The notes under the pieces: generated by a model
Told to the model about the DNA's origin: nothing
Seen by the model: only the letters and a program-made list of their open reading frames with translations
Databases searched by the model: none
Translations under genes and position numbers: made by a program
Assembly: GCA_038502055.1 (NCBI GenBank)
Contig: JAXRKN010000037.1
Location: forward strand, 2,294,001-2,358,000
Direction: 5' to 3'
DNA length: 64,000 nucleotides
Source of the DNA: Tanytarsus gracilentus
Taxonomy: Eukaryota; Arthropoda; Insecta; Diptera; Chironomidae
Shown: in pieces, positions 40,501 through 52,586 of the stretch
Layout: every line of letters begins with the position of its first letter
Position numbering within the stretch: position 1 is the stretch's first letter

Positions 40501-41823
40501 TGAGCCAATTTGTAACCCAATAACTCTGAACATCGATTTTCTCATACATATTGTAATGCATAAACTTCAGCTGATTTCGTTACGCACTCGAATTGATTAC
40601 ATCAAAGCTATAAAAATTCTCCTACATACGACAGTGAATAACGCATAAAAGTTATTGGAGGGACTCCCCAATGTCTTTTGTCTTCACTTTTCCTTTCATC
40701 TTAAATATCGTCGTCGTCAATCTTTTAACATTCCCAGAAAACACTGAATTTTTGGAAGACGAGAAAAAGTTTTATAAACGCAAAGAGAAGGAAAAATGAA
40801 TTTTCTGCTCTTTTATCATATCACCAGATTGTTTGTTCACGACTCCGTTTCCTCATTAGAAATAAATGTTCTTGTAAGAAAATTAAAGGAAATATGTTTG
40901 CATTATGTTAAGGAAGTCTCCTTCTACATTTAGAAATATGTGCTCCCACACAGAATCAATTAATTTATTTCATCATGCATACACATGCGACTGTGAAAAT
41001 AATGTGGTTTATTGTCTGCTATTATTTGTGCCTATGGGCATATTCTTTTTATATATAATGAGAGTCCCAATGATATTTTTCATTTATTCAGAGCCACATA
41101 AAAATTAGGTCATGTAATAATTTTATCCTACTCTAAAAAATGTACATAAATTGATTTTTAATGAGGTTATTTCAAAAAAAATTCCTAAATAAGGATTTTG
41201 CATGCGTAAGTTTATATAATATGAAATATATTTAAGGAATCGACACATATATAAATAGGTTGGAGTTTAGCGTGAGCTGCTATTGACATGAATAAAACAT
41301 ACTTGACAGGGAACAAAGAGATCTCCTTCCTTCTTTGTATTAAATCGAGTACCGACTACTGCTGTTCTTGAAAAAGAATTTTTCATTGAATCCTTTTCAA
41401 ACCCACTCCACTATGTATTTGCAAACATTTTTTATCTGGAATCTTTTCAATTTTTATTTGAGATACATGCGTGGCGTGCCGTTCGAGGCATGCGTTTGAA
41501 AAGCACGAAAAAAGCAACATGACAACTTCAAAATTCTTATTTTTTCATAAAACCGATTTTTTGATATATTATTTCAATCATATTTTATTAAAATTAATAA
41601 TTCGATAAAAAATTTAAAAAATTTAATCGTAAGACTTTTTTTATTTTCATCGTCAATAAGTAACGTATTTTTAAAATTCAAAATTTCAGAAGTAAACAAA
41701 AACAACGAGGGAAAACGTAAAATTTAATTAAATTCACTGAAAACTTTGAAATTTCAACACAATTAAGGAAATAAAGAATTTTAAACAGTTCAGAAACAAA
41801 GGAAATAGCGGAAGCGCAACGAA
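37551..41823. other. Intergenic 4.3 kb between NKAIN and Nup188
   Basis: Contains the NKAIN 3' UTR (AATAAA at 37649-37654) and, at its right end, the Nup188 promoter and 5' UTR. Short open frames of about 70 codons (around 39.8, 40.5 and 41.0 kb) have no recognisable features. Nothing else seen. Confidence 0.5.
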
Positions 41824-44800
41824 ATGAGCGGAACCGAGAGCAAAATAATGTAAAATTAAATCTTAGCTTGTCGGCATTTAAAAATTTCCTAATTTAATGT
41901 TATTTTTATTTAATTTTGACTCTTTTTAGCGAATGGAAGAAAATTTATCAACTTATATCGGGAACTTACTACAATGAGAACCAGGAAGTTGTGAAGAAAC
42001 GAATTTTAAGCCTCGAAAATGAGATCCAGAAGGGCATTGGAATTTATAGGAAACCAAAATCAAACGCGAATGAAGAATTGGAGAAATTACTCAAGGAAAA
42101 GGAACAAGAGAGATTGATTCCGTTTTCGCAGAAACTCTTTAAGTTCTTGGACCTTGATGTGGAACAATCGTATGAGCTTCTGTGTCATTACCTTGTGAAT
42201 GAATATCGAGGTTCAGCGTCTTCGCTTCAAAACTTTATGTCCAATGAATCGCTTATGATTAAGCTCCTCAACGATATTTGGTTCTTTTATTCACTCGAAA
42301 GAATGATTTTGTTAAAAGTGGTCAAGTGTGTAATTGAATACAATGACATCCGCGATCATCCTTATCAGCTGGCTTTTAAAGCTCTCGTTGATAAAATTGG
42401 CATTGCCAAATTGAGAGAATCGTTCATAAACCAATTTGAGACATTGGTAAGAGACGTGCATCAGCAAAAACATCATCAGGGCGATATTTTCAACAGTCCT
42501 CAGAAACTTCAATGCTGGTCCGAGCGAAAATATCGTGAATTAAACGAAATCCTTCAGATTATTATTCTCACAGTCCACTTCGACACAGTCAAGGCCGATG
42601 AAGTCGTTAAAATACTTGATATTTGCAAAATTCACGCATTTGGAAAGCAAAATCAATTTCTAAATCCATCTAATCCAGTTCACATGGAACTCATTCAGAA
42701 AGTTAATTACAGTGAAATTGCGCTAATGATGATTTCTCTCTCCAAGCACGGTGCTGAGAGTGTTACTTGGATGGATGAAGTTATTAATAAAATTGACGAG
42801 AAAATGATTGCCTTGCATCATCACAACGAACATGGCCCAATTTTACTCTCGTGGATGATATTTAAATTTGCATCAAAGAAAGACGAATCGGCGTCATTGG
42901 ATCTTTACAGCAGTTATGGGAAGCTGGGGACGCGAGCAGTGCAGTTGAATGTTTTTGATTACCTCTTTAAAATGGTGTCACATAAGCAGTTCAAGGACAA
43001 GAGCTTAGTATCGAAAGTTTTCATACGCTGTGTCTACGAAAATCTCGAATTTGTCTGTAAACTCTTCAATTCTGATGGATCTATGGCCCAACATCCGATG
43101 ATTTTTGAGTTGTTTAGCGAGCTTTTAAAATTACCCGCCATCGCGAAGGAGTTTTGTAAATCAGAAGAAAGTCACATGCGCTCATTATTTGACTTTGCAG
43201 TTCAAATGTTTCCCAACGAGTTTGTGCCACTGTCCAAATTGGCAAACTCTCTAGCCACTGCAAGTATTCCGTCATTTACATGGATTTTAAATTTTCTACA
43301 ACATCTTCCCGTCTATGCTGAGCAACCAAATGATCCAATTTATGAATTGAAGCGAGATGCAATGAATAACGAGGAAGATGCTTATTTGCTGCTCAACAGC
43401 TATCAGCCATTTCCTAAAATTCCAGAGTTTATTATTCCCGCCGACAATCCAGCTATCGTGAGAGAGGAAAAAGGAAAGACTTTCGTTTATTTCCTAACAA
43501 ATTTGAACTACTTTCAAGTGCTTCATTACGAAATTAATGAGCTTCTCAGCTGTGTCGTCAGTTTTTCGGAAATTAAGGAAAATCGATTAAAGAGACTTGA
43601 AGCCGGAATAAATTTGCTCGCTGCCATAATTAAACGCCTTGAAAATCCCAATGAACTCACCAATGAAATGATTCATCCAACAGAAATGGTCTTTGATATC
43701 CTTGAAAAATTCAAAGTATTTCAACATCCATCTTTGGATTTAATGGCAGCATGTCTCAACGTCTGTGCTGAACTATTTCCATTCTTCAGTGAGGAAATTA
43801 TGAGGCGATTTGTTAATTTAAATATCGCGCCGACTGTTACATCTGTCCATAAAGACTTTAGAGCTTACTCAAACGGAAGTGGTTATGAACTTGGTCTTGT
43901 TGGATACTATTTAATTAACATCGAAAGATCATCAGGTCGCTACAACTTTCTTAAAGCATATTTCAATTTTCTAAAAAAATGCTCGAAGGTAATTTCTTAA
44001 CTTTTAGATTTTAAAAATTATTTAGTAAATTTTATATTTTAGCTAAATGTCATTGATGTCTACACGGTGGAGCTGCCTGGTCTACTCTTCATGATTCGAG
44101 AAGTTTTCAACACGATTCACTCGTGGTTCTTTGAAAATGAACAAGAGAAAATGGAGATGATGTTGTTTGTCTTCGAATACGTTCATGATATTTTAATAAT
44201 TCCCAGTGAGATTATCAAGGAAGACGATTCGAAAAGACTTTTACGCGATATTTGTGTCTATAGCTTGCTCTATCTTGACAATTCCGCGGCTCTTCTCCGA
44301 TTTGTAGCTGTGGGAAATCCTGGTTTGCAATGCTTTATGGAGAATGAGACAAATTGGTTTACCGCTTCCGAATCGAGCTTGAATTTGCTGGTGTTGCACG
44401 CTATGAGAATTCTAATGCAATCACTTAGGCTGAAAGGAAGCATTGTGCAGAATATAGAAGTGCTTTCACCACTTGAGCAAATGATCTACACTCAACCGAA
44501 GCAAAGAGACACTTTAAAAATAATACCGATTGTTGCCAACTATATGAGTTATCCATTCAATAGGAGATTTTCAGTTCTCTCGTGTCGTCTCCTTCGCAGA
44601 TTCGCAATCGAATTTCAAAGTTCATTAACAGCGTGCCTTGACCTCGAACCCGATCAAATAAGAATGATGTTTCTCCAACGACTACGAGATGAGTTGGAAA
44701 GTGAAGATTTGAAAATTTCAATTTTGGATTTCGTCAATGCATGCATCGATAAACAACCGGGATTAACTGAAGCGTTCTTTAGGGTGAGCTTTTATTCAAA

Positions 44801-47683
44801 AAATAATTTTCATAAATTTTTTCTTAAATGTTTTTTACAGGTTTCCTACGATCAAGGCTCTCGCAGTAACTTCCTTTTCTTCAAGAGGACTCGCGAATCT
44901 GAAAGCATGTGTGATGGAATAATAACGTACATGGAAGAGTTTTTGGAAACTGTCGAAAAAGATCCTTCAAAAATTACAAACGATCAACTTAAACGCATTA
45001 TGAACTTATTTCATGCGCTTTGGAAGCAAGGACTACAATCGCTCGTCAGCACTTTAGTTAAAAAGCCCAATTTCTGGTCGTCACTATGCAGTCCAATTCT
45101 TGCAGCTCCAATGACCAACTATCAATACTCTCAACTGTTGAATATCATGGGCATTGAGCTTTTCAAGTTACGAGAGAAAACAGAAGACAACGAGAGCTTT
45201 AGGAAGACGGTTGAAAAATTCTTGACAAAGGAAATTTTCAGTAAATGGCTGAATATAGTTTTTGAACTGCCAACTTTGAAGCTAAACGATTCGAGCTTTA
45301 TTGAGGATACACCGGAATGGCTGGGAAGACTTCAGAGTTTTAAAGATTTCTTGGTGTTGCTAATGAAGCGAAAAGTTTTCATCACAGTTCCACATGAGAG
45401 CTGTAAATTACTGCTCGATAAATCCTTACAAGCACTCGTAAAGGCTGCAGAAGAAATGGAGAATGGCAATGATTTGAGACCTTTTGTGGTAATTTCTGAA
45501 CTCTATCTAATTGTTCTGAATGATCAGGATCTCAAATATACGCGAAATAATCAAGAGGATTTAGAGCTACTGAAAAACGTAGAAACTCTATTAAAAGTTA
45601 CCACAAACTGCTATGATGACTCGCATAAAAGATCAAAAGACTCGATCCTAGCAATTACTATTAAAGTTCTTGACCTTGAATCTGATGAAATTAAAAATTA
45701 CCCTGCGTTATCAAGTAGTTTTGTGCGATATAATTTGGAGATAATCTGCAATGAATTCTTCACACTTGAAAGTGAAATGCGAGCTCCAAAAAGTGACGTG
45801 AAGTGTCAAACTACCTCAGTAATTCTATCAATAAACTTTTTGAAGAAAATTCTTCTCATCGGCGATGATTTGTATGGAAATTGTAACCATTGGTTTAACC
45901 ACTATAAAATTTTTAATCGCATATTAAGTGTTACAAGTCTAATTTGCCAAGTCGGCGATAAAAGTCAAATTACTGCAGAACTCTTCGATTTGCTGATTGT
46001 CCTGGCCAAGAGCAAATATAGTCAAAACATAATTTTTTGTGACATCGGTGACTATTTGTGGATGAATCTAACGGCTCCCCGAAATTTGTCTGAAGATGGA
46101 TGGACGGCAAAGGAATGGTGGAACATTTACACAAAAGGAATTGAGCTCGTGAAAATTCTACTCGAAAAGGAAGGATATAAATTTGTCAAAGATGCACTTT
46201 TCTTCATGGGAATTCATGAACAGTACTTAACTGAAGCATTGGAACTTGCTAAATTTTCTCTCGAACCGAGTAGTATGCTACTAATAAAAGCCACTCTTGA
46301 ATTTTTGGGTGAAATTGTTGGATACGAGAAACTGTGGAGTTCCGATTATCAACTTTCTGTGCATAATTTAATGGTAAGCTATTTTTTTTGCTCTGGAAAA
46401 TGAAAATATAATAAATTTTCTTACAGCGTAACGTCCAAAATCTCCTCGAACATGCAGTTTCTTTGCTTCAGCGACCGAAAATTTTGAAACGTCTCACCGA
46501 ACCCTCAAAGCGACAACTTGAAGAATATCCTGATAAAATTTTAAGCGAGCCGAGCGGAGACTTCGTTACAGCCACAAATAATTTAATTGAAATTATCACT
46601 CTCTGTTCAAAGTGTTTGCTGCATTTTAGTCCAAAACTGATAAATTTGCTTTGTGACGTCGAGTTCAATCAAAGTCGATGGACGCCATTCATTGAAGTAC
46701 AGTTTGGAGCGCCAAAATTAAATTCATCTTGTGCTCCTCAATTGTCATATGGAACTGTGTTGAGTGCTGTTGCGCTGCTTGTCAAAGCTCTTAATCTCCA
46801 GCACTTCACATTCAAACTGTTTGTTCTTAACACCATCCCCTCAAATGGAGACGAAAATGAACAAGGCGGTGATACAGTTTCGATGCTTTCTTTGACAGAA
46901 ACAGCTCACCAAAAGGCATTAAATACGTCAGTTTCGCCTTCACCTTCGAGTCCACGACGTCCATTTTCGAAATCACTCTCAATGAGTTCCATGACCAATT
47001 CAATTATTCAGCCATCAAACGAGTTACTTTCACATCTTGATTCAAAAATATGCATAACGGCCTTAGAATTTCTTCTCACATTGTTAGCTTCACAGAGCTT
47101 ACTTGCAATTAAAGCACGTCATTTATCAAGCAGAGAAAAACAATTGATTCGACGTGAACTTTCAACGGAATTGCATTGCTTTCATGATTTAGTGAGGAAG
47201 AAAATTCTCAAAGATGCTACAAAATCACCTCTCTTGCGACTCAAAATGGGAATTCATACGATTGTCAATTACTTTGACGATGAAGACTATCAGCAACAAG
47301 GTGGATCTTCGAAAACGGCTGCACAGCGAAGAAGTCTAGATTTGCGAGTAAATGTCATTCGAAAGCAACATTTGCAGCAGAAATTCGACCTTCCATATTC
47401 ACCCATCATAAATTCACCAGGTGAAAGTGAACAAGGACCAATTGAGAGCACACCAGTGAGAACAAGTGTCCAACCATCAACAAGCACATCGGTTAAGCGT
47501 GTTGGGTTTGATCTAAGCTCAATTCCATACAGCAAATATGCAATTCAAGAGGACGACGAACCGTATGCAGTCAACAGAGGAGATCCATCGTTCACAGGCC
47601 TTTCGCAAATCAGATTTGTTGAGGAAGATTACTTCCAAATGCTGTCAAACATTTTTATTTTTATTTGCCAAAATGAAAATTAA
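41824..47683 (+). CDS. Nup188: Nucleoporin Nup188 (inner-ring scaffold of the nuclear pore)
   Basis: Five exons: 41824-41849, 41930-43988, 44043-44783, 44841-46373 and 46427-47683, giving 1871 aa, close to the usual 1.75-1.9 thousand residues. The 26-base first exon (MSGTESKI, phase 2) is inferred from a GTAAAA donor, a TTTTTAG acceptor, and the need for a start codon upstream of EWKKIYQLISG. Nup188 is an all-helical solenoid of the inner pore ring; its relative Nup205 has a similar shape. The sequence shows long helical repeats with no enzymatic motif, and a charged, Ser-rich linker near the C-terminus (SPSPSSPRRPFSKSLSMSSM). The third intron (44784-44840, 57 bp) is a multiple of three and has no stop. 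It is treated as an intron because of GTGAGC and TTTTTTACAG, but retention would add only 19 residues. The assignment rests on overall resemblance and length, so Nup188 is likely and Nup205 less so. Confidence 0.85.
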
Positions 47684-47706
47684 GTTTTTTAAAATTTTAA
47701 GAATTT

Positions 47707-47746
47707 AATAAAAAAAAGATATTTTTGAAAAAGAAAATATTTTATT
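47707..47746. terminator. Facing polyadenylation signals of Nup188 and glutaminase copy 1
   Basis: AATAAA for Nup188 lies at 47707-47712 (+). TTTATT at 47741-47746 is AATAAA on the minus strand and contains the glutaminase stop codon (TAA, 47744-47742). No other minus-strand AATAAA lies between the two stop codons, so glutaminase cleavage should fall near 47710-47730, inside the Nup188 3' end. Confidence 0.55.
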
Positions 47747-49153
47747 TCTGTTCACTCGAATTATGTTTCTTAAGTGATGGCATACTTGCAAAATCATCTG
47801 TATTCAAAGTAACACGCGGGTTCTTTTTATCTTCTGTATGTCTCAAGCTATCGTACGGATGAAATGCAAATACTTTTAAAAGTTCTTCTGCAAATTTAAT
47901 TCCCTTCACCGAGTTGCCGCATTCATCCAAAGGTGGACTATAAGTGAAAATTCCGGCAACATTAGGTATTACAAGCATAATTCCACCAGAAACTCCCGAC
48001 TTGGCTGGAAGTCCAACTCGGAAAGCAAATTGTCCGGAATAGTCGTACATGCCACACGAATGCATTAACGACAAAACATTTCGACAAGTTTCCATCCTTA
48101 AAATTTTCTCATTCGTTAGAGGACAAACACCGCCATTTGCAAGAGTAGCAGCAATTACGGACATTGAATCTGCTGTCGTTTCCATCGAGCAAGCCTTAAA
48201 GTTTAAAATGAAGTTTAATTTACAAATCAAATTTAAAAAGCTCACTTGGAAATAGAAATCGAGACACTCTCGCAAGTTTGTTTTCTGTGGAAAAACTTTG
48301 TATTCTCGCATGTAAAATCCAAGGGCATAATTTCGATCGGCAGCTTCACGTTCCGACAGAAAAATAGAATTATTAAAACCAAACTTTTCGCCGCCAGCCA
48401 ACTTTTCTAAAAACTTTTGCAAGTAATCAAATTTCTCAGGCATTGACATCTCTGGCTTGACAAGCGTGACTAAAAGCGATGAAGTGAGAATTGCACCAGC
48501 ATTAATCATTGGATTGTGAGGTTTTTTATTGTGATCGAGGACAAGATCATTGAAAATTCTTCCACTCGGCTCCTGACCGACATACTGATGCACGGTATCG
48601 GTTTTCAAATGTTCAAGACAAAGCGAATAAATCAAGGGCTTACAGCAGCTCTGTATTGAAAATGGAACATGAGTGTCGCCAATATTAAAGCGTTGACCGT
48701 CAATTGTGCAAAGAGAAACTCCCCAGTGATTTTTATCGACGCGAGCTAACTGTGGAATGTATGAAGCATTTTTTCCGCTTGTCGTCTTCTTAACTTTCCA
48801 GTAAATTGATGTAATTTCATCGCAGAAATTTTTAAAATCAGGAACGACAAATTGTTGATTCAAAGCTTTTTCGATCAAGTCGTGTTCATGAAGGATTCTA
48901 ACGAAAAAGTAATGTGATGTATCAAAAAAATAATAATTTTTATCCTAAATTCTTACTCTGTGAATTTTTCCTTATCAACTTTGCTATTTTCATTCTTTTC
49001 AATCACCTCAATAACTCCTGAAATTCTCGGATCAGTTTTTCTTATTCCGTGTAATTCATTAAGTTGATTGAAGAATTTTTCCGGATGCAATAAATCGGTT
49101 TTTTCGTCCTTGCACTGATCAAAAATTACATGCTTAAGTTTATTTTGTGCCAT
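47742..49153 (-). CDS. Glutaminase, kidney-type family, short form without ankyrin repeats (copy 1)
   Basis: Exons on the minus strand: 49153-48957, 48897-48246 and 48194-47742, giving 433 aa (junction phases 2 and 0). It hydrolyses glutamine to glutamate and ammonia. Serine-dependent beta-lactamase-like catalytic fold: the SxxK motif is IQSCCKPL (Ser149, Lys152). NPMINAGAI, FLSEREAADRNYALGFYM, CGMYDYSGQFAF and GLPAKSGVSGGI carry the other known active-site positions, so it looks catalytically intact. The N-terminal EF-hand-like helical region is shortened and there is no obvious mitochondrial presequence. Unlike copy 2 it stops soon after the catalytic domain (KNPRVTLNTDD...), lacking the ankyrin repeats. 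It keeps two of copy 2's intron positions with the same phases, so it arose by DNA duplication rather than retroposition. The intron 48195-48245 is 51 bp and stop-free. Confidence 0.9.
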
Positions 49154-49393
49154 TTTCACGGAAAATTTAAAAAAAAATTATTTTTATCGAAAGTGAAACT
49201 CAATGATTGCGACGATCATAATACATTTATTTTATTGTAACATAAATTTAAATTATTTTTATCCATTTAGTAATTAACATTTTTTATTGTCGTTAAACAT
49301 CATTGCGAGCGTTTCTTCATATAAAGCAATTTAAATAGTTTGAATATAAGTTTGTAAATTATTGTCAACATTAATCAGCATAGTTTTTAATTT
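49154..49393. other. Short spacer between the tandem glutaminase genes
   Basis: Only 240 bases separate the stop of copy 2 from the ATG of copy 1. TTTATT at 49226-49231 and 49231-49236 gives AATAAA on the minus strand for copy 2. The copy 1 promoter must therefore lie within about 80 bases, overlap the copy 2 3' UTR, or be shared with copy 2 through read-through. Confidence 0.45.
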
Positions 49394-51595
49394 TTATATC
49401 AATCGATCACCACCACCTTCACTCGGAGGAACGGGTGATGATGTCTCACTCTTATCATAAAGGCTATCATTTGAGTCTGATTTCGTCATGGAATCCTAGA
49501 ACAGAAAATGGAATTTCAATGGACTTTAAGTCACAGAGAAGGAATATTGAAGGTGTATTACAATGTTTAGTGGATATGGATGTGTTGAGGTTACCTTTGC
49601 TGCACCATTTGTACCATCACTTTTCACTTGGTAATTTGTCAAATACTCGGCAACTTTGTCGTGATTAAAAGTCTCTGCTTCATCGAGCGGAGTGTTACCC
49701 CAACGATCTTTTAAAAATAAATTTTCAAATTTTAACTAAATCATAATGAACAATTAAGAATTACCCTTTGGATCATGCGGAACGTGACATTGTTCCAGTA
49801 AAAATTGTACGCAGTCAAGATGACCTTCGGCTGCTGCCAAATGTAACGCAGTTCGGCCATCATAATCGCTAAATTTATAAGGCGTGAATTTGATATCAAA
49901 TATAAAACTCTAACCCTACCTCAACGTTATATCCATTCCCGATAATTTGTGTCTTCGTAATGCAGTGACATCACCAGACGCTGCCGAAAAAAGTAAATTG
50001 ACAATTGAAAGCCCCTTCGTCTCATATCGATGTCTGCGTGGATCTTTTTTATTTGTGGCGTGTTTTAAATTATCATAACGATGAAAATTGAATACTTGAA
50101 GAAGTTCTTGACAAAATTGAACGCCACGCACTGAATTACCGCACGGATCGAGCGGTGGTGACCACATAAACAAACCAGCAACATTAGGTATTACGAGCAA
50201 GATGCCCCCACATACTCCCGACTTGGCTGGAAGTCCAACGTTGAAAGCAAATTGTCCGGAATAGTCGTACATGCCACATGAATGCATTAATGACAACACA
50301 TCGCGAACCACGTCAGGTCTAAAGATTTTCTCTTCTGTTACAGGACAAATTCCGCCATTTGCAAGTGTTGCCGCAACTACAGACATAGAATCTGCTGTCG
50401 TTTCCATCGAACAAATCTGCGTCAACAAAAAAAAGATCATGTGAATTTATTTGCACGAGTAATTGACAGAACTTACTTGGAAATAAAAATCGAGACACTC
50501 TCGCAAGTTGGTTTTTTCTGGAAAAACTTTATGTTCGCGCATGTAAAATCCAAGGGCATAATTTCGATCGGCAGCTTCACGTTCCGACAGAAAAATAGAG
50601 TTATTAAAACCAAAGTTTTCACCGCCTGACATTTTTGTAAACCAAGTCTGTGTATAGTCAAACTTTTCAGCAAGAGTCATCTCTGGCGAAACGAGCGTTT
50701 GGAGAAGTGAGCAGCATAAAATTGCACCAGCATTAATCATTGGATTGTGAGGTTGTTTATTGTGATCGAGAACAAGTTCATTGAAATTCCTTCCGCTCGG
50801 CTCCTGCCCGACATACTGATGCACAACTTTTTGCGATAAGCATTCGAGAGCGACAGCATAAGTCAATGGTTTTGAGCAAGATTGCAATGTGAATGGAACG
50901 TGGACATCGCCAATTGAAAAGCGCTGCCCATCAATTGTGCAAACAGATACACCCCAATAATCCGGATTTACTCTCGCTAATTGAGGGATGTAGCTTGCGA
51001 CTTTACCATCATTATTACTTTTACACTTCCAATATATTTCTTCGATGTCTTTCGTGAAACCCAAGAAATCCGGGACAACAAATTGATGTCGAAAGGCGCG
51101 AGCAATTAGGACAATATTCGGCTCAATGACACTTTAATGAAAATAAAAAAAATTATCAACCAATTAAAAATTGTGAAAGTGCAAAAATTTACGCTTTAAA
51201 GGTCTGTCGATTTAAATTTAATGTTTCTGGGGAGCCGCCTTCATAATTATTTGTGCGATGAACTTTTCTTAAATTTTCCATTGTTTCAGTTATTCGTGGA
51301 TCGGTGCGTCTAATGCCAGTTGTTCTCAAAGCTGCTAAAAATCGTCCCATGGGAAGCAACCCTGTTGACTCATGCTTGAACATATCGAATAAAACATCCT
51401 CGACATTTTTTTGTTCAGCTTCGCGTTGGCTGCAAAAAAATGAGTTTTAAATAAAAAAACTTCACCTTTAAACACAATTCACAATTTTCTGGATTTCTCA
51501 GATTTTTTTTTCTACCTCATGAATCTATGTAAAATGTTAGCAAAATGTTCCTTTTGAACTTCAGTACCACCACTCATATCTCTATCTTGATTCAT
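49394..51595 (-). CDS. GLS: Glutaminase, kidney-type family, full-length with ankyrin repeats (copy 2)
   Basis: Seven exons on the minus strand: 51595-51516, 51429-51193, 51131-50477, 50416-49920, 49868-49765, 49707-49595 and 49495-49394, giving 595 aa with all phases closing (2, 2, 0, 2, 1, 0). Domain order: N-terminal helical/EF-hand-like region (EDVLFDMFKHESTGLLPMGR, TGIRRTDPRI), then the catalytic domain from about residue 120. The latter has the SxxK motif LQSCSKPL (Ser190, Lys193), NPMINAGAI, SEREAADRNYALGFYM, CGMYDYSGQFAF and GLPAKSGVCGGI. C-terminal ankyrins follow (SIVNLLFSAASGDVTALRRH; DGRTALHLAAAEGHLDCVQF; DRWGNTPLDEAETFNHDKVA) with a Ser-rich tail. This is the layout of animal KGA. 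The predicted start has no mitochondrial targeting sequence, so an alternative upstream exon could exist. A TATA-like box lies at 51681-51691. Confidence 0.92.
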
Positions 51596-52340
51596 TTTAA
51601 AATTTCTACTTTATTTCTCGAGATTGAAAATATTCGATTGAATTTTAAATCAACTGTGCGGTCCGTGTGAAAAATTCATCACCCTTTTATAGAAATGCTC
51701 GATCACAAGAATCCAACACATGCATGCTTATTATTTTTATTTACCAACAAAATCAGCTTACGTTGAAGAAGTGAAAATTATAAAAGTAAATCTTGATCAT
51801 TTTGCTTTACAATTCTTTTTTTAGAAAATTAAATAAATTCGCAATGCATTGAAAGCGAAGAAGAGTATGTAACAATTTTTATGCAAACATATTTTTCTAT
51901 CATGCACGCTCTGTTGCACCTGAGGAAATCTTAATGAATCTATCATATGATTTGGCTTTAAGCAGTGACACGATATATAGCGTACACAAAATATTATAAT
52001 TAGCAAGTGCTGAAAATTGCGAGGCAAATAAACACAATAACTGTCTGGGATGTAGATGGAAGAAAACTTGATTTTTTAATAGTAAAATTTTTAATATTTA
52101 GTGTAAAAAAATCTCAACCCTTTGTTCTTTTTATGTGTTTAAAAATTAACGGCATTCCGCACTGCATTGATGTACGTCAGTTTAAATAATCGTACGACTG
52201 AAAAAATTAACACTTCCATTCCCGTAAAAAAAGTTTCGCGTAAAGTCGAGCCTCTAATTTTTTTGCGGTCATTGGTGTCATCTTTTTTTTGTTAGTGTGA
52301 GTGTGGGAAATGCGAAAAAAGTTGAATACAAAAGCTTTTC
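51596..52340. other. Intergenic region upstream of glutaminase copy 2
   Basis: Holds the copy 2 promoter and the 3' flank of the small ORF at 52341. On the minus strand an acceptor-like AAATTAG at 52254 is followed by an open stretch (EGSTLRETFFTGMEV...) that would join in frame to the donor-like sequence at the end of that ORF. It may be a further exon but has no homology support. Confidence 0.35.
51681..51691 (-). promoter_or_regulatory. TATA box upstream of glutaminase copy 2
   Basis: On the minus strand the sequence reads TATAAAAGGGT. An initiator-like ACAGTTG lies about 36 bases downstream (A at 51655), and the ATG follows at 51595. The spacing is slightly longer than the usual 30 bases, hence moderate confidence. 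Confidence 0.5.
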
Positions 52341-52586
52341 TTACTCTTCGCTCATTTCTTCTTCTGCTTCGGATCGATCATAAAATCGAACTCTTTTCGA
52401 GTAACTTTTCAGTGACGGGAGTAAATTCTCTGAATTTTCAGCATCAAAAGAAAAATTTCGTTGTGTAAAATTAGGATTTTTAGTAAAATTTTCTCCATCA
52501 TTTCCTGATGAATTGAAAAGTGATGTAATCGCTCGTGGAAATCTCGCTAAGCTCCTGGTAAAGTTAATAAACTTGCCGACACTCAT
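52341..52586 (-). CDS. Small protein of unknown family, 81 aa (paralogue 1)
   Basis: ATG at 52586. The N-terminus is basic and free of acidic residues (MSVGKFINFTRSLARFPRAI), resembling a mitochondrial presequence, while the C-terminal half is charged. It shares a module with the ORF at 53129-53392: FS-x-AE-(S/T)-EN-(L/F)-L-LK-(S/C)-Y-(S/T)-basic-FYD. The reading frame ends in GAG TAA G, which is also a perfect donor (GA|GTAAGA). A CAG|G acceptor-like site early in the ORF is in the matching phase, so this could instead be the second exon of a gene starting at 53392. No family recognised; function unknown. Confidence 0.45.
   Translation of the reverse strand: MSVGKFINFTRSLARFPRAITSLFNSSGNDGENFTKNPNFTQRNFSFDAENSENLLPSLKSYSKRVRFYDRSEAEEEMSEE

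Noticed and set aside
41824..47683. Reading the 57-bp in-frame segment of Nup188 as coding
   Set aside because: GTGAGC donor and TTTTTTACAG acceptor are strong and the inserted residues are Lys/Phe/Asn-rich, typical of translated intron.
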